DNA of 64,000 nt, from the NCBI GenBank assembly GCA_937921935.1, contig CAKZWQ010000016.1, positions 57,399 through 121,398 on the forward strand. Direction: 5' to 3'. Positions 34,364 through 43,576 of this stretch are shown here, one piece after another. This DNA comes from an uncultured Gammaproteobacteria bacterium (GTDB lineage Bacteria > Pseudomonadota > Gammaproteobacteria > Steroidobacterales > GCA-2729495). The translations under genes and the position numbers were made by a program. Below the pieces are notes generated by a model. The model was given only the letters and a program-made list of their open reading frames with translations. It did no database searches and was not told the DNA's origin. Numbering within the stretch: the stretch's first letter is position 1; every line of letters starts with the position of its first letter.

Positions 34364-34642
34364 TCAGAATTGTCCGGCTTGCACGGTCGGGCCCAAGGCC
34401 CGGATGGACTCGCGAATTTCCACTGCCTGGAGGGTGCCGGCGGCTTCGCGGACCTCAATGAGGTAGGGGCCCACAATCACGCAGTCAGCTTCGGCCTGCT
34501 CGCCAATAGCGTTCAGTTCAGCCTGGCCGATGGCGTCCTCGGCAATCCGCGCCGCACCCAGATCCGCGGACCAGTCACCGGTGCTGGTAAGAAAGACGAC
34601 ACGGCCGTCGCTGAGCCGATTGGCAGTCAGGGCTTGGGTCAT
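34364..34642 (-). CDS. DUF2849 protein of the sulfite reductase operon
   Basis: The small product (92 residues from the ATG at 34642) shows the family start LTANRLSDGRVVFLT and the DCVIVGPYLIEV stretch near 63-74. DUF2849 genes lie directly before cysI in many alpha- and gammaproteobacteria. The function is not known; the context points to sulfur assimilation. The frame is open to 34702 and three ATGs are possible; I chose the one nearest to the start of similarity. Confidence 0.88.
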   Translation of the reverse strand: MTQALTANRLSDGRVVFLTSTGDWSADLGAARIAEDAIGQAELNAIGEQAEADCVIVGPYLIEVREAAGTLQAVEIRESIRALGPTVQAGQF

Positions 34643-34784
34643 GGGGCTAAGCATTGTCATAAAAGGGCAGATCCGGAGTATTGGACCCCCGGGGGCACGC
34701 AAGGTTACGGTCCGGGCGGCCGCCCTGAAACACGGATTGCTTAATTATTCATGCCGGGTGGTTATATGCCCGGTCAGGCCTGCT

Positions 34785-35306
34785 TCAGGCGGCGTCTTTA
34801 GCGCGTCCTTTGCGCGCGGGCGCATGTGATTCGGGGGGCTTAGCGGAGACCTGTTTCATGGCTTCCAGTTCGGCCTCCGGATCCAGGACCCCGCCTGCCG
34901 CCTCGCGCTGGCGATCCCAGTCCGCGGCTTCCTCGAGAATCTTGCGGATTTGCCGGACCTGCCAGCGGCGCTCGTTCTTACCGGCTTCCGTCTGGCCCAG
35001 CATGCGGCGCCGGCGATCTTCCGTATCGATGGTCTCGGTCACCATGTCCTGTTCCATGGCGGTGGATATATAGCGGGAAATAGAGGATTTGGGCAGGCCG
35101 GTGGCCTCGCACAACTCGGTGACCGTGGGTGCACGGCCCAGCTCATTGAGCACCACCGTGGTCATGGACACCAGGAGTTGCCCCAGGGGGATACTGCCGT
35201 AACGGGACAGAAACAATTGCAGGATCCGCCAGAGAATGACTTGCTGTGCCTCGGCGCTTGGGGTCCAGCCTTCAAGCTTTGGGCTAAGTAGATTCATCGC
35301 TGTCAT
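34785..35306 (-). CDS. MarR-type winged-helix regulator
   Basis: The 173-residue product has a winged helix-turn-helix: LGRAPTVTELCEATGLPKSSISRYISTA around residues 56-83 is the DNA-binding part, with the wing at MVTETIDTEDRRRR (about 88-101). A basic, low-complexity tail ends the protein. MarR proteins bind short palindromes as dimers and are released by small phenolic or drug ligands. The gene is divergent from an ABC exporter, and the 153-base gap carries repeated motifs, so regulation of that exporter is likely. The effector is unknown. Confidence 0.85.
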   Translation of the reverse strand: MTAMNLLSPKLEGWTPSAEAQQVILWRILQLFLSRYGSIPLGQLLVSMTTVVLNELGRAPTVTELCEATGLPKSSISRYISTAMEQDMVTETIDTEDRRRRMLGQTEAGKNERRWQVRQIRKILEEAADWDRQREAAGGVLDPEAELEAMKQVSAKPPESHAPARKGRAKDAA

Positions 35307-35326
35307 TTGGAGTGAGCTCGATTAAA

Positions 35327-35390
35327 TGTTTTCATAAATATACCAAAACTGTTCCATAAAGTGAAAATGTTCTTCATAGTGTCAACACTA
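35327..35390. promoter_or_regulatory. Repeated operator-like motifs between marR and ABC exporter
   Basis: Three related words, TGTTTTCATAAA (35327-35338), TGTTCCATAAA (35350-35360) and TGTTCTTCATAG (35368-35379), stand in the same orientation. The last runs into the inverted repeat TAGTGT-CA-ACACTA (35377-35390). The AT-rich block is unlike the surrounding DNA. This is the best candidate for the binding region of the MarR protein. Confidence 0.5.
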
Positions 35391-35459
35391 TTTGGCGAGA
35401 ATGGCCCGATCCATGAACCAATGGGCCGTCCTGTGGCGAATATGTGATCATCCAAGCCT

Positions 35460-37271
35460 ATGCCTCCGCAAAACCCTGACATCGACCGGCCCAAAGGCCG
35501 GTCCCTTACCCCCCTGCGATCCCTGTGGCCGTTTATCCGGCCCTACAGCGGGATTCTGCTGCTCGCCATGGGCGCCTTGCTCATTGCTTCCGGGGCCTTT
35601 CTGGCCGTGCCGGTGGCGGTGCGCTATGTGATTGACTATGGCTTCACGGCGGCCGATGCCGCCGCCGTGGACCGTTACTTCGTGTATTTCTTCGGGGTGG
35701 CCCTGCTGCTCGGCCTGTTCGCTGCCGCCCGGGCCTATCTGGTGAACTGGCTCGGCGAGCGCGTGGTTGCTGATATCCGCGACCAGGTTTACCGGCACGT
35801 CATTCGTATGGACTCGACCTTTTTCGAGGTCACCAAGACCGGGGAAATCCTGTCCCGCCTGACGGCGGACACCACACTGATCCAGTCCATCTCAGGCGTG
35901 GGTCTGTCCATCATCCTGCGTTCCTCCCTGCAGTTTATCGGCGCCCTGGTGCTCCTGGCGGTAACGAACCTGCAGCTGATGGGCCTGATTATCGTGCTGG
36001 TGCCGGCTGTGCTGGTGCCCATTATTGCGATCGGTCGCTGGGTGCGACGACTGTCGCGCGATTCCCAGGATCGCATTGCTGATGCCAGTGGCATGGCGGA
36101 TGAGAGTCTGAATGCCGTCCATACCATCCAGGCATTCACGGCCGAGGAGATGGAAAGCGATCGTTTCGGCGAAAGTGTTGAACTGAGTTTCAAAACGGCC
36201 ATTCAACGAGCTAAGGCCCGGGCTTTCTTTTCCAGCGTCTCTACGACTTCTTTGTTCGGTGCTTTGATCGTAGTGCTTTGGGTAGGCGCCCGCTCGGTCC
36301 TGTCCGGTGAAATGAGCGGGGGCGAGCTCGGTCAGTTCGTGTTGTATGCGGTATTCGTGGCGATGTCGGCAGCCATGCTCAGTGAGGTCTGGGGTGAGTT
36401 ACAGCGCGCGGCCGGTGCCATGGAGCGCTTGCTGGAGTTGCTGGATGCCGAGCCGGAGATTAAGGCGCCGGCCAATCCTGTCGCCTTGCCCGTCGCAGAA
36501 CAGGGCCGGGTTGAATTTGACCACGTGAGCTTCAGTTATCCGTCTCGTCCGGATATGCAGGCCCTGGATGATGTTTCCATCAAGGTAGCGCCGGGCGAAA
36601 AAATTGCCCTAGTGGGCCCGTCGGGCGCCGGCAAGAGCACGGCTTTCCAGCTCTTGATGCGTTTTTACGATCCCCATTCGGGCATCGTCCGGGTAGATGG
36701 TGTGGATGTTTCCCAGGCAGACCCGGAGGCCGTGCGCCGGCGCATTGGCATCGTGCCCCAGGAAACCGTGGTCTTCGGGGCCACGGCCCGGGAGAACATA
36801 CGTTTTGGCCGCCCGGACGCCAGCGACGCGGAGCTGGAGGCAGCCGCCAAGGCCGCTGCCGCCCACGAATTCATTCAGGCCTTGCCCGACGGTTATGACA
36901 CGCACCTGGGCGAGCGCGGCGCGCGGCTGTCCGGTGGTCAGAAGCAGCGCATTGCCATTGCCCGGGCCATTCTCAAAGATCCGCCCATCCTGTTGCTGGA
37001 TGAGGCCACGAGTTCCCTGGATGCCCAGAGCGAGCGGCTGGTGCAGGAAGCCCTCGAGTTCCTGGAAAAAGATCGCACCACCCTGGTGATCGCCCACCGC
37101 CTGGCGACCGTGCTGGAAGCCGACCGTATCCTGGTCATGGACCAGGGCCGGATCGTAGCGGCCGGGCGGCACGATGAACTGGTCAAGCGCAATCCTTTGT
37201 ACGCGCGGCTGGCCGAACTGCAGTTCGGCGCAGCTGAGCTTGAGGACCCGGTCGTTAAAGCGGCCAGTTGA
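35460..37271 (+). CDS. ABC exporter, fused permease and ATPase
   Basis: The 603-residue half-transporter has a six-helix membrane domain (about 20-325) and an ATPase domain (about 360-590). Visible motifs are GPSGAGKST (Walker A, near 387), LSGGQKQRIAIARAIL (signature, near 490), ILLLDEATSSLD (Walker B, near 511) and AHRLAT (switch His, near 545). It works as a homodimer in the inner membrane and belongs to the MsbA/ABCB-like multidrug and lipid exporter group. The cargo cannot be told. The divergent MarR gene suggests a substrate-induced drug or lipid exporter. Confidence 0.94.
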   Translation: MPPQNPDIDRPKGRSLTPLRSLWPFIRPYSGILLLAMGALLIASGAFLAVPVAVRYVIDYGFTAADAAAVDRYFVYFFGVALLLGLFAAARAYLVNWLGERVVADIRDQVYRHVIRMDSTFFEVTKTGEILSRLTADTTLIQSISGVGLSIILRSSLQFIGALVLLAVTNLQLMGLIIVLVPAVLVPIIAIGRWVRRLSRDSQDRIADASGMADESLNAVHTIQAFTAEEMESDRFGESVELSFKTAIQRAKARAFFSSVSTTSLFGALIVVLWVGARSVLSGEMSGGELGQFVLYAVFVAMSAAMLSEVWGELQRAAGAMERLLELLDAEPEIKAPANPVALPVAEQGRVEFDHVSFSYPSRPDMQALDDVSIKVAPGEKIALVGPSGAGKSTAFQLLMRFYDPHSGIVRVDGVDVSQADPEAVRRRIGIVPQETVVFGATARENIRFGRPDASDAELEAAAKAAAAHEFIQALPDGYDTHLGERGARLSGGQKQRIAIARAILKDPPILLLDEATSSLDAQSERLVQEALEFLEKDRTTLVIAHRLATVLEADRILVMDQGRIVAAGRHDELVKRNPLYARLAELQFGAAELEDPVVKAAS

Positions 37272-37298
37272 TCCCGCGCCCTGCGGGCGACCGGGCAA

Positions 37299-37562
37299 CT
37301 ACATCAGCAAGGGGTTCGGCTGCCGGGAATCATCACCCTGGGGGCTGCTGATTTCGTTCATGGCCTGCACGGCATCACGCAGCTTGGGCACCGCCCTGGC
37401 CAGCATGGGTTCCAGGTGCCGGGCCTGCACGATACCGCCGCCGCCCAGTTCATTACACAACAGGCTCAAAAGCCCGTGGACCTCCATCAGATCGCCGGCA
37501 ATGCTGCGCAGCTGATTGCTTTGCTGGGCGCTGGCGGAAGGAGTCATATTGTTGTTTTTCAT
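37299..37562 (-). CDS. Unrecognised small soluble protein
   Basis: I do not recognise this 87-residue product. It is soluble and helical (SNQLRSIAGDLMEVHGLL and VPKLRDAVQAMNEI), with a GGGG in the middle and a disordered C-terminus. The start at 37562 has GGAGG about 10 bases upstream; the frame is open to 37616. It converges on the ABC exporter gene (27 bases apart) and is divergent from the DUF2189 gene. Size and shape suggest a regulator or adaptor, but nothing supports a specific function. Confidence 0.65.
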   Translation of the reverse strand: MKNNNMTPSASAQQSNQLRSIAGDLMEVHGLLSLLCNELGGGGIVQARHLEPMLARAVPKLRDAVQAMNEISSPQGDDSRQPNPLLM

Positions 37563-37750
37563 TAGCAGATCCTCCGCGAACCAGAATACGTTTACGCGCT
37601 CGTCAGAAGGCCGCAATCCGACATAATCATGGTTTCTGTTGCTAACTTCTGCCCGACCCGCCCGCGAGCCGTCCCGGCCGTGGTCCCGACCCTGCCATGC
37701 CCGGTCAGACGGATGGGGTTATGATCAGGCCAAGACGACAGGAGGGGCCT

Positions 37751-38587
37751 ATGGGGGAGCTGGTAAATTCACCCGGGGACGGCCGTCAGGCCATGCCATT
37801 CGTTGCTCCGTGCCGCCAGCTGGGGCCGGGGGCCCCGCTCGTCTGGCTCAAGGAGGGCTGGGCGGATTTTCGCGCCGCCCCGGGCCTGAGTCTGGCCTAC
37901 GGTATTTTCACCGTCTTGCTGAGCTGGCTTGCCAGTTTCGTGGCCTTCCAGTGGGGCAGCTACTGGTTATTGCTTGCGGCGCTTTCCGGCTTCGTTTTCA
38001 TTGCCCCGGTCCTTTGCCTGGGTCTTTACGCCATCAGCGCGCAGCTGGAGCGGGGCAAGGCACCCAGGCAGCGAACCAGTTTTCGCGAAGCGGGCATTCG
38101 CCGCCTGGGCGTGGAAATGGTTTTCGCCCTTATTCTGCTCGTGATCTTCATGGTCTGGGCGCGCGCCGGTTCCATGGTGCACGTGTTCTTTCCCATGGAG
38201 TCCAATCCGGACCTGGCAGATCTGGCGACTTACCTGGGTGTGGGAACCGGCGTTGGTTCGATTTTCGCGGCCATTACCTTCGCAGCCAGTGCATTTTCCT
38301 TGCCTATGATCATGCATCGTGACGTTGATGCCGTAACGGGCGTTGTAACCAGCATTAACGCGGTGTTGCGCAATAAGCTCGCCATGCTGGTCTGGGTGCT
38401 GCTGATCATCGGTTTGCTGTTGCTGTCCGCGGCGACAGGCTTCCTCGGTCTGGTTGTCATCATCCCGCTATTGGGTTACGCCACCTGGCACGGCTACTTG
38501 CATACGATCGATGCTGATGCCTTTCCGCGGCACCGGGAAGGCGTGACGGCAACGCCTCGTCCTGAGCGTCAGGAGTTCGACCTCTAA
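37751..38587 (+). CDS. DUF2189 membrane protein
   Basis: The 278-residue product is an integral membrane protein with about six helices (near 52-72, 76-98, 122-142, 165-190, 213-235 and 236-255). The segment AWLKEGWADFRAAPGLSLAYGIF (variants near 34-56) and MIMHRDVDAVTGVVTSINAV near 181-200 are marks of the DUF2189 family. Its function is not known; many genomes place it beside respiratory or copper genes, which is not the case here. GGAGG lies six bases before the ATG at 37751; an upstream ATG is in frame but has no such site. Confidence 0.87.
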   Translation: MGELVNSPGDGRQAMPFVAPCRQLGPGAPLVWLKEGWADFRAAPGLSLAYGIFTVLLSWLASFVAFQWGSYWLLLAALSGFVFIAPVLCLGLYAISAQLERGKAPRQRTSFREAGIRRLGVEMVFALILLVIFMVWARAGSMVHVFFPMESNPDLADLATYLGVGTGVGSIFAAITFAASAFSLPMIMHRDVDAVTGVVTSINAVLRNKLAMLVWVLLIIGLLLLSAATGFLGLVVIIPLLGYATWHGYLHTIDADAFPRHREGVTATPRPERQEFDL

Positions 38588-38629
38588 GGTCTGGCTGTTC
38601 TTCCCTGACCAGCCTGGGCATTGCGCTTG

Positions 38630-41600
38630 TCACGCGCCGCGTGCGGAGCCGGTCGGTAACTCGCCAGGCGGTGCTGCGGCGACTGGTGCTTTGCTGGGAG
38701 ACAGGTCCCGGGCAACGAGCATATACATGGCCGGTACCACATAGATCGTGAACAGCGTGCCGAAGCTCATACCGGTGAATATGACCAGGCCGATATCGAA
38801 GCGTGCAGCCGCGCCGGCCCCTGATGCGAGCAGCAAAGGCACCACGCCCAGGGCAGTCGCGGCCGTGGTCATCAGAATGGGGCGCAAGCGGATAGAGGCC
38901 GCTTTCACTACCGCTTCCCGTTTGCTTAGTCCGTCTTCGGCCTGCAGCTGATTCGCAAACTGCACAATGAGTATGCCGTGCTTGCTGATCAATCCAATCA
39001 GGGTAATCAGGCCCACCTGCGTATAGATATTGATCGTGGCTATACCGAGGGTCAGAAAGATGATGGCACCGGCTATGGACATGGGCACACTCACCAGCAT
39101 GATGATGGGGTCCCGGAAAGATTCGAACTGCGCTGCCAGCACCAGGTAGATAATTAGCAGCGAGAAAAAGAAGGTCAGCACCAGGGTGCCGCGTTCCTGA
39201 ACATACTGTCGTGAGGCGCCGGCATAATCGAGGCTGTAGCCACGCGGGAACAGCTCCCGGGCTTGATCTTCAAGAAAGGCCAGGGCATCGCCCAGGGGGA
39301 TTCCCGGCACCGGCACGGCCGATAATGTGGCCGAGTTCTGTTGCTCGAAGCGCTGCAGTTTCTGCGGCTGGACACTTTCGGAGACGGAGACGATGGCCGC
39401 AAGGGGGATGAGTTCGCCGCTGCGGGTCGCAACCCGGAACTCGCTGAGTTGTTCCGGGTTCAGGCGGAACTGTCGCTGCACCTGGGGAATGACTTTGTAG
39501 CTTCGGCCTTCCAGGCTGAAGCGGTTGACGTAGTTGCCACCCAGCATGGTGCCCAGATCGACACCCAGCTGCTCCATATCGATGCCCAGTGAGGCCGCCT
39601 TGTCACGATCAATGCTGATTTCGCCCTGGGCACGATCGTATTTCATGTCCACATCCACGAAGGCAAACAGACCGCTTTGCCAGGCCCGTCCCATTAGCTC
39701 CTGGGCGACCTGGTAAACAGCGGCGGGCGGGTCTGCGGACCCGATCACAACCTGCACCGGCGGGCCGCCGCCGGCGCCGGGCAGAGTCGGCAGGGCAAAT
39801 GCGGCGGACTGCAGACCGGCAACGGTGTTGGCCCGGGCCTGGACCTCGGGGATCAGCTCATCGATGATGCGTTCGCGTTCATTCCAGGTTTTCAATACCA
39901 GCCCTGACAAGGCGACATTGTTGGCCGCGGGTCCGCGGCCCGGACTGCCATTGAACAGAAAAGTCCCATAGACCTCGGGGATTTCGCCCAGATCCCTCAC
40001 CAGGGCATCTGTGTACTGGCGCAGCTGGTCAGTCGAGGTATTCGCCGTGGCGGTTGAGGCAATCAGGACAATACCCTGATCTTCCTGCGGGGCCAGTTCC
40101 TGGGGCGCACTGACAAACATAAAGTAGATGCTGATCAGTACCGCAAAGGAAAACACCAGGGTGACCGGTACGTAGTTCAGGGTGTTATGCAACTGACGAC
40201 CGTAGCGATTGCGCAGGCTATTGAAAAAGCGGTTCAGAAACTGCTCGAGCCGACTACTGCCGATATCTTTATGCAGCAGGCGGGCGCACATGGAAGGGGA
40301 GAGGGTCAGGGCAACAATGCCTGATATCAGCACCGCTCCGGCCAGGGTAAACGCAAACTCACTGAATAAACTGCCCGTGAGACCAGCCGAAAATCCGATG
40401 GGGGCGTAAACGGCTACCAGGGTGATGGTCATGGCAATGACGGGAGTGAATAACTCACGCGCACCGCGTATGGCCGCTGCCATCGGCTGCATGCCGTTTT
40501 CTATGTGGCGCTGGATGTTTTCCACCACAATGATGGCGTCGTCCACGACCAGACCAATGGCAATCACCAGGGCCAGCAGAGTCAGCAGATTGATGGAGTA
40601 ACCCAGGACCAGCATCAGGGCGCCAACGCCGATCAGCGAGACCGGGATGGCAATAATGGGCATGACTACCGATCGCAGGCTGCCAAGAAACAGGAAGATG
40701 ACGACGGAAACAATCACCGCCGCTTCCACCAGGGTCTTGACGACTTCCCGGATGGCATCCTCGATATAGAGGGTGCGGTCATACGGGATTCGGCCGGTAA
40801 CCCCCGGCGGTAGCTGCGCCACAATGTCCGGAAACAGCGAGCGTATCTCCCGAACCACGGTCAGGGCATTGGCATCAGGGAGTGAATAGATGCCGATGGA
40901 CACGGCAACATCACCGTTATAAGCGAAAGACAAGTCATAGTCCTCTGCGCCCAGGACCACATTGGCCACATCTTGCAAGCGAACGATGGCGCCGGTTTCT
41001 TCGCGAATCACCAGGTTGCGAAATTGCTCGACATTATTAAGGTCCGTCGCCACCTTCAGGTTGACAGACATGGCCTGACCCTTGGTCTGGCCAACTGCGG
41101 CCTGATAGTTATTGCTTGCCAGGGCGTTACGCACGTCGCTGGGCGTAACCCCAAGTGCCGTCATGCGCACCGGATCCAGCCACACGCGCATGGCAAAAAA
41201 GCGGCCACCGATAATCTCCGCTGCCTGCACACCCTCCACGGCTTCTACGCGGGGTTGTACCACCCGCACGAGATAGTCGGTGATCTGGTTTTGCGGCAGG
41301 GTTTCACTGTCGAAGCTCAGATACATGTCCGCCACAGTCTCGCCAATGGCGATATCAATGGTCGGGTCTTCACTGCCCTCGGGCAGTTGATCGCGGACGC
41401 GGTTCACCTTGGAGGTAATCTGCGTCAGGGCATCCCAGGGGTCGTAGTCCAGTTGCAGGTGCGCGGTGATAACACTGATGCCCTGCAAGCTGCTGGACTC
41501 CAGGTAATCAATGCCGTCGGCGGCCGCAATCTCCCGTTCCAGTGGCGTAGTAATAAAACCCTGTACCAGGTCCGAGTCAGCCCCCGCGTAGACCGTCTGC

Positions 41601-41740
41601 ACCGTCACGACGGCGCTCTTGCTTTCAGGGTACTGGCTCACGGTCAGTACCTGCAGGGCACGCAGGCCGCCCAGCAGGATCAGCAAGCTGACTACGGTAG
41701 CCAGCACCGGGCGCTCGATGAAAATGTCGGTGAAGCGCAC
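38630..41740 (-). CDS. RND multidrug efflux permease (HAE1, AcrB/MexF-like)
   Basis: The 1036-residue inner membrane pump has the classical two-fold RND layout of twelve helices and two large periplasmic porter loops. The N-terminal MRFTDIFIERPVLATVV, the TM4 motif IGLVVDDAIIVVENIQRH with its paired proton-relay aspartates (near 401-418), and the later GLISKHGILIVQFAN near 920-934 are all visible. It works with the adaptor encoded upstream and an outer membrane channel such as TolC; no channel gene is nearby. It is the last gene of the tetR-mfp-rnd operon, nine bases after the adaptor gene. Confidence 0.95.
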   Translation of the reverse strand: MRFTDIFIERPVLATVVSLLILLGGLRALQVLTVSQYPESKSAVVTVQTVYAGADSDLVQGFITTPLEREIAAADGIDYLESSSLQGISVITAHLQLDYDPWDALTQITSKVNRVRDQLPEGSEDPTIDIAIGETVADMYLSFDSETLPQNQITDYLVRVVQPRVEAVEGVQAAEIIGGRFFAMRVWLDPVRMTALGVTPSDVRNALASNNYQAAVGQTKGQAMSVNLKVATDLNNVEQFRNLVIREETGAIVRLQDVANVVLGAEDYDLSFAYNGDVAVSIGIYSLPDANALTVVREIRSLFPDIVAQLPPGVTGRIPYDRTLYIEDAIREVVKTLVEAAVIVSVVIFLFLGSLRSVVMPIIAIPVSLIGVGALMLVLGYSINLLTLLALVIAIGLVVDDAIIVVENIQRHIENGMQPMAAAIRGARELFTPVIAMTITLVAVYAPIGFSAGLTGSLFSEFAFTLAGAVLISGIVALTLSPSMCARLLHKDIGSSRLEQFLNRFFNSLRNRYGRQLHNTLNYVPVTLVFSFAVLISIYFMFVSAPQELAPQEDQGIVLIASTATANTSTDQLRQYTDALVRDLGEIPEVYGTFLFNGSPGRGPAANNVALSGLVLKTWNERERIIDELIPEVQARANTVAGLQSAAFALPTLPGAGGGPPVQVVIGSADPPAAVYQVAQELMGRAWQSGLFAFVDVDMKYDRAQGEISIDRDKAASLGIDMEQLGVDLGTMLGGNYVNRFSLEGRSYKVIPQVQRQFRLNPEQLSEFRVATRSGELIPLAAIVSVSESVQPQKLQRFEQQNSATLSAVPVPGIPLGDALAFLEDQARELFPRGYSLDYAGASRQYVQERGTLVLTFFFSLLIIYLVLAAQFESFRDPIIMLVSVPMSIAGAIIFLTLGIATINIYTQVGLITLIGLISKHGILIVQFANQLQAEDGLSKREAVVKAASIRLRPILMTTAATALGVVPLLLASGAGAAARFDIGLVIFTGMSFGTLFTIYVVPAMYMLVARDLSPSKAPVAAAPPGELPTGSARGA

Positions 41741-41749
41741 GGCCCGGGC

Positions 41750-42862
41750 TCAGGATTCGGGCGGCGCCGGCGCTGTGCTGGCGCTGACGGGAACCTGGTT
41801 ATTAATGTTCACCGGCGCGCCGTCGCGCAGTTTCAGTTGTCCTGAGGTCACTACCTGCTGCCCGGCCGTCAGGCCGTCCATGACCTCTACCAGGTCGCCC
41901 CGGGTTTCGCCGATGCTGACGTAAATATTGCGCACGATCTGGCCCGCTTCGGCTGCTTCGACCACGTAGACGGAATTACCGAAGGGGCTGAAACTGATCG
42001 CTGACTGGGGCACCAGGACGACGTCGCGCCTTTCGGGCAAGGTGACGCCGATCTCGGCAAACATGCCGGGTCGGAGGCGACCATCGGCATTGCTGATAGC
42101 TGCCCGCAAAGAAATATTGCGCGTCGCCGCATCAACGCTTGGCTCAATTGCCGCAATTTCTCCGCGGAACTGTTCCCCAGGCCAGGCATCCACAGCAACC
42201 AGCACGCTTTGGCCCGGGGCCACCCGCGGCAGCGTCTGTTGCGGCAACTTGAAATCGGCGAACAGTCGATCGAGGGATTCCAGGCGCACGATGGGATCGC
42301 CCGGCTCGATGAACTGGCCAAGATTAACCTGGCGAATACCAAGCCGACCGGCGAAGGGGGCACGAATAGATTTCTTGCCGATCGCGACGTTCAGGCTTTC
42401 CACCTCGGCCCGGACCCGATCCAGCCTGCTGGTGGCGCGGTCCAGGTCCCTGTCCGGCAGCAGTCTCTCTTTGACTAGCTGCTTGATGCGCGTGACATCA
42501 ATCTCCGCCAGGCGCAGATCAGCCTGCAGGGCTTTCAGCTCGGCCTGATCGTCAGCCACATACTGCTCGACCAGCAGCGTGCCCGGCTTGACGGTATCTC
42601 CGCTGTCGAAGTGCAGACCAATGACCTGGCCGTCCACCTGAGCCGTAACATTAACGGACTGGGCAGCGCGCAGGGTGGCCACGGTTTGCAGGCTTGGCAC
42701 CCAGCTCTGGGCGCCGACGGTGGCCGTGGATACGGTTGCCACCGGCGGGCCCTGGGCGGCGATGGCCTCGCGGATCTTGCCGCCGACGAAAGCTTTCCAA
42801 CCAAACAGGCCGCCGAAAAATACCGACAGCAAAAGCACCATGAGGAACAGACGCTTGGTCAT
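41750..42862 (-). CDS. RND efflux periplasmic adaptor (MFP/HlyD family)
   Basis: The 370-residue adaptor has an N-terminal membrane anchor (about 4-24), a lipoyl-like half (VNVTAQVDGQVIGLHFDSGD near 69-88), a short helical hairpin (95-160), the second lipoyl half (IRAPFAGRLGIRQVNLGQFI near 166-185) and beta-barrel domains with FAEIGVTLPE near 268-277. It links the inner membrane pump to the outer membrane channel. Its ATG overlaps the stop of the regulator gene by four bases, so regulator, adaptor and pump are made from one transcript. Confidence 0.94.
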   Translation of the reverse strand: MTKRLFLMVLLLSVFFGGLFGWKAFVGGKIREAIAAQGPPVATVSTATVGAQSWVPSLQTVATLRAAQSVNVTAQVDGQVIGLHFDSGDTVKPGTLLVEQYVADDQAELKALQADLRLAEIDVTRIKQLVKERLLPDRDLDRATSRLDRVRAEVESLNVAIGKKSIRAPFAGRLGIRQVNLGQFIEPGDPIVRLESLDRLFADFKLPQQTLPRVAPGQSVLVAVDAWPGEQFRGEIAAIEPSVDAATRNISLRAAISNADGRLRPGMFAEIGVTLPERRDVVLVPQSAISFSPFGNSVYVVEAAEAGQIVRNIYVSIGETRGDLVEVMDGLTAGQQVVTSGQLKLRDGAPVNINNQVPVSASTAPAPPES

Positions 42863-43506
42863 TGCACGGCACCTCCGCTGGGGCTCTTAAGCAGGCCGGT
42901 GCTGACCAAGTCGAGCATGGCATCGACAAAGCGCACCGGTTCCAGGGGTTCGGGGTCGTGCACGCCCAGGGAGTGATGCAATATCGGCTGATGTTCCAGG
43001 GCCGACAGAATCGCCCTGGCCGTATAAGAAACATCCATTCGACGGAATTCACCGGTCTCGACACCGCCGGCAAGAATGTTCTCGAGCAAGCCGCGTGTGC
43101 GCAGGCTGACCTCATGAAAATAGTCACGGGCCAGTTCGGGAAAGGCCTGTGCTTCGGCAATGATCAGCTTGGGAATGCCGCTGGATGCGCTGCCCCAGAA
43201 CTCCAGCAGCACGCCGTGCATCAGGGCGTCCAGAAGTTCGCGGGCGCTGCCCTGGTGAGCCGCAACGGTGGCTTCCGCCTGCTCCAGGCGTGACAGGACG
43301 CCTGAGCGGACCACCTCGTGAAACAAGGCTTCCTTGTTGGGAAAGTGCAGATAAATGGCCCCTTTGCTGACGCCGGCGCGGGTGGCGACATCCTCCATGC
43401 GCGTGGCGGCAAAGCCCCGCTCAAGGAAAAGCCCCAGGGCACTGGAGATGACCTGTTCAGGGGAGACTTCGCGGCGGACGCGGCGCTGAGCGGGAGCTGC
43501 AGACAT
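42859..43506 (-). CDS. TetR-family regulator of the efflux operon
   Basis: The 215-residue product has the TetR helix-turn-helix near residues 31-70 (ATRMEDVATRAGVSKGAIYL, then HFPNKEALF) and a ligand-binding C-terminal half with the AcrR-like LIAEAQAFPELARDYFHEV. It probably represses its own operon, which it heads, until a drug or metabolite binds. A strong palindrome, ACTGACTG-GT-CAGTCAGT, lies 15 bases upstream of the start and is the expected operator. The inducer cannot be told. Confidence 0.92.
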   Translation of the reverse strand: MSAAPAQRRVRREVSPEQVISSALGLFLERGFAATRMEDVATRAGVSKGAIYLHFPNKEALFHEVVRSGVLSRLEQAEATVAAHQGSARELLDALMHGVLLEFWGSASSGIPKLIIAEAQAFPELARDYFHEVSLRTRGLLENILAGGVETGEFRRMDVSYTARAILSALEHQPILHHSLGVHDPEPLEPVRFVDAMLDLVSTGLLKSPSGGAVQ

Positions 43507-43520
43507 GACCTTGAGTACTG

Positions 43521-43538
43521 ACTGACTGGTCAGTCAGT
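43521..43538. promoter_or_regulatory. TetR operator palindrome
   Basis: ACTGACTG (43521-43528), GT, CAGTCAGT (43531-43538) is a perfect 8-base-arm inverted repeat just before the regulator gene. The word TGACTGACTGGTCAGTCA closely resembles operators of AcrR-type TetR repressors. Confidence 0.8.
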
Positions 43539-43576
43539 TTAATCCGGGCTGACCGCGTTTGCTAGCATGAGCCGCC

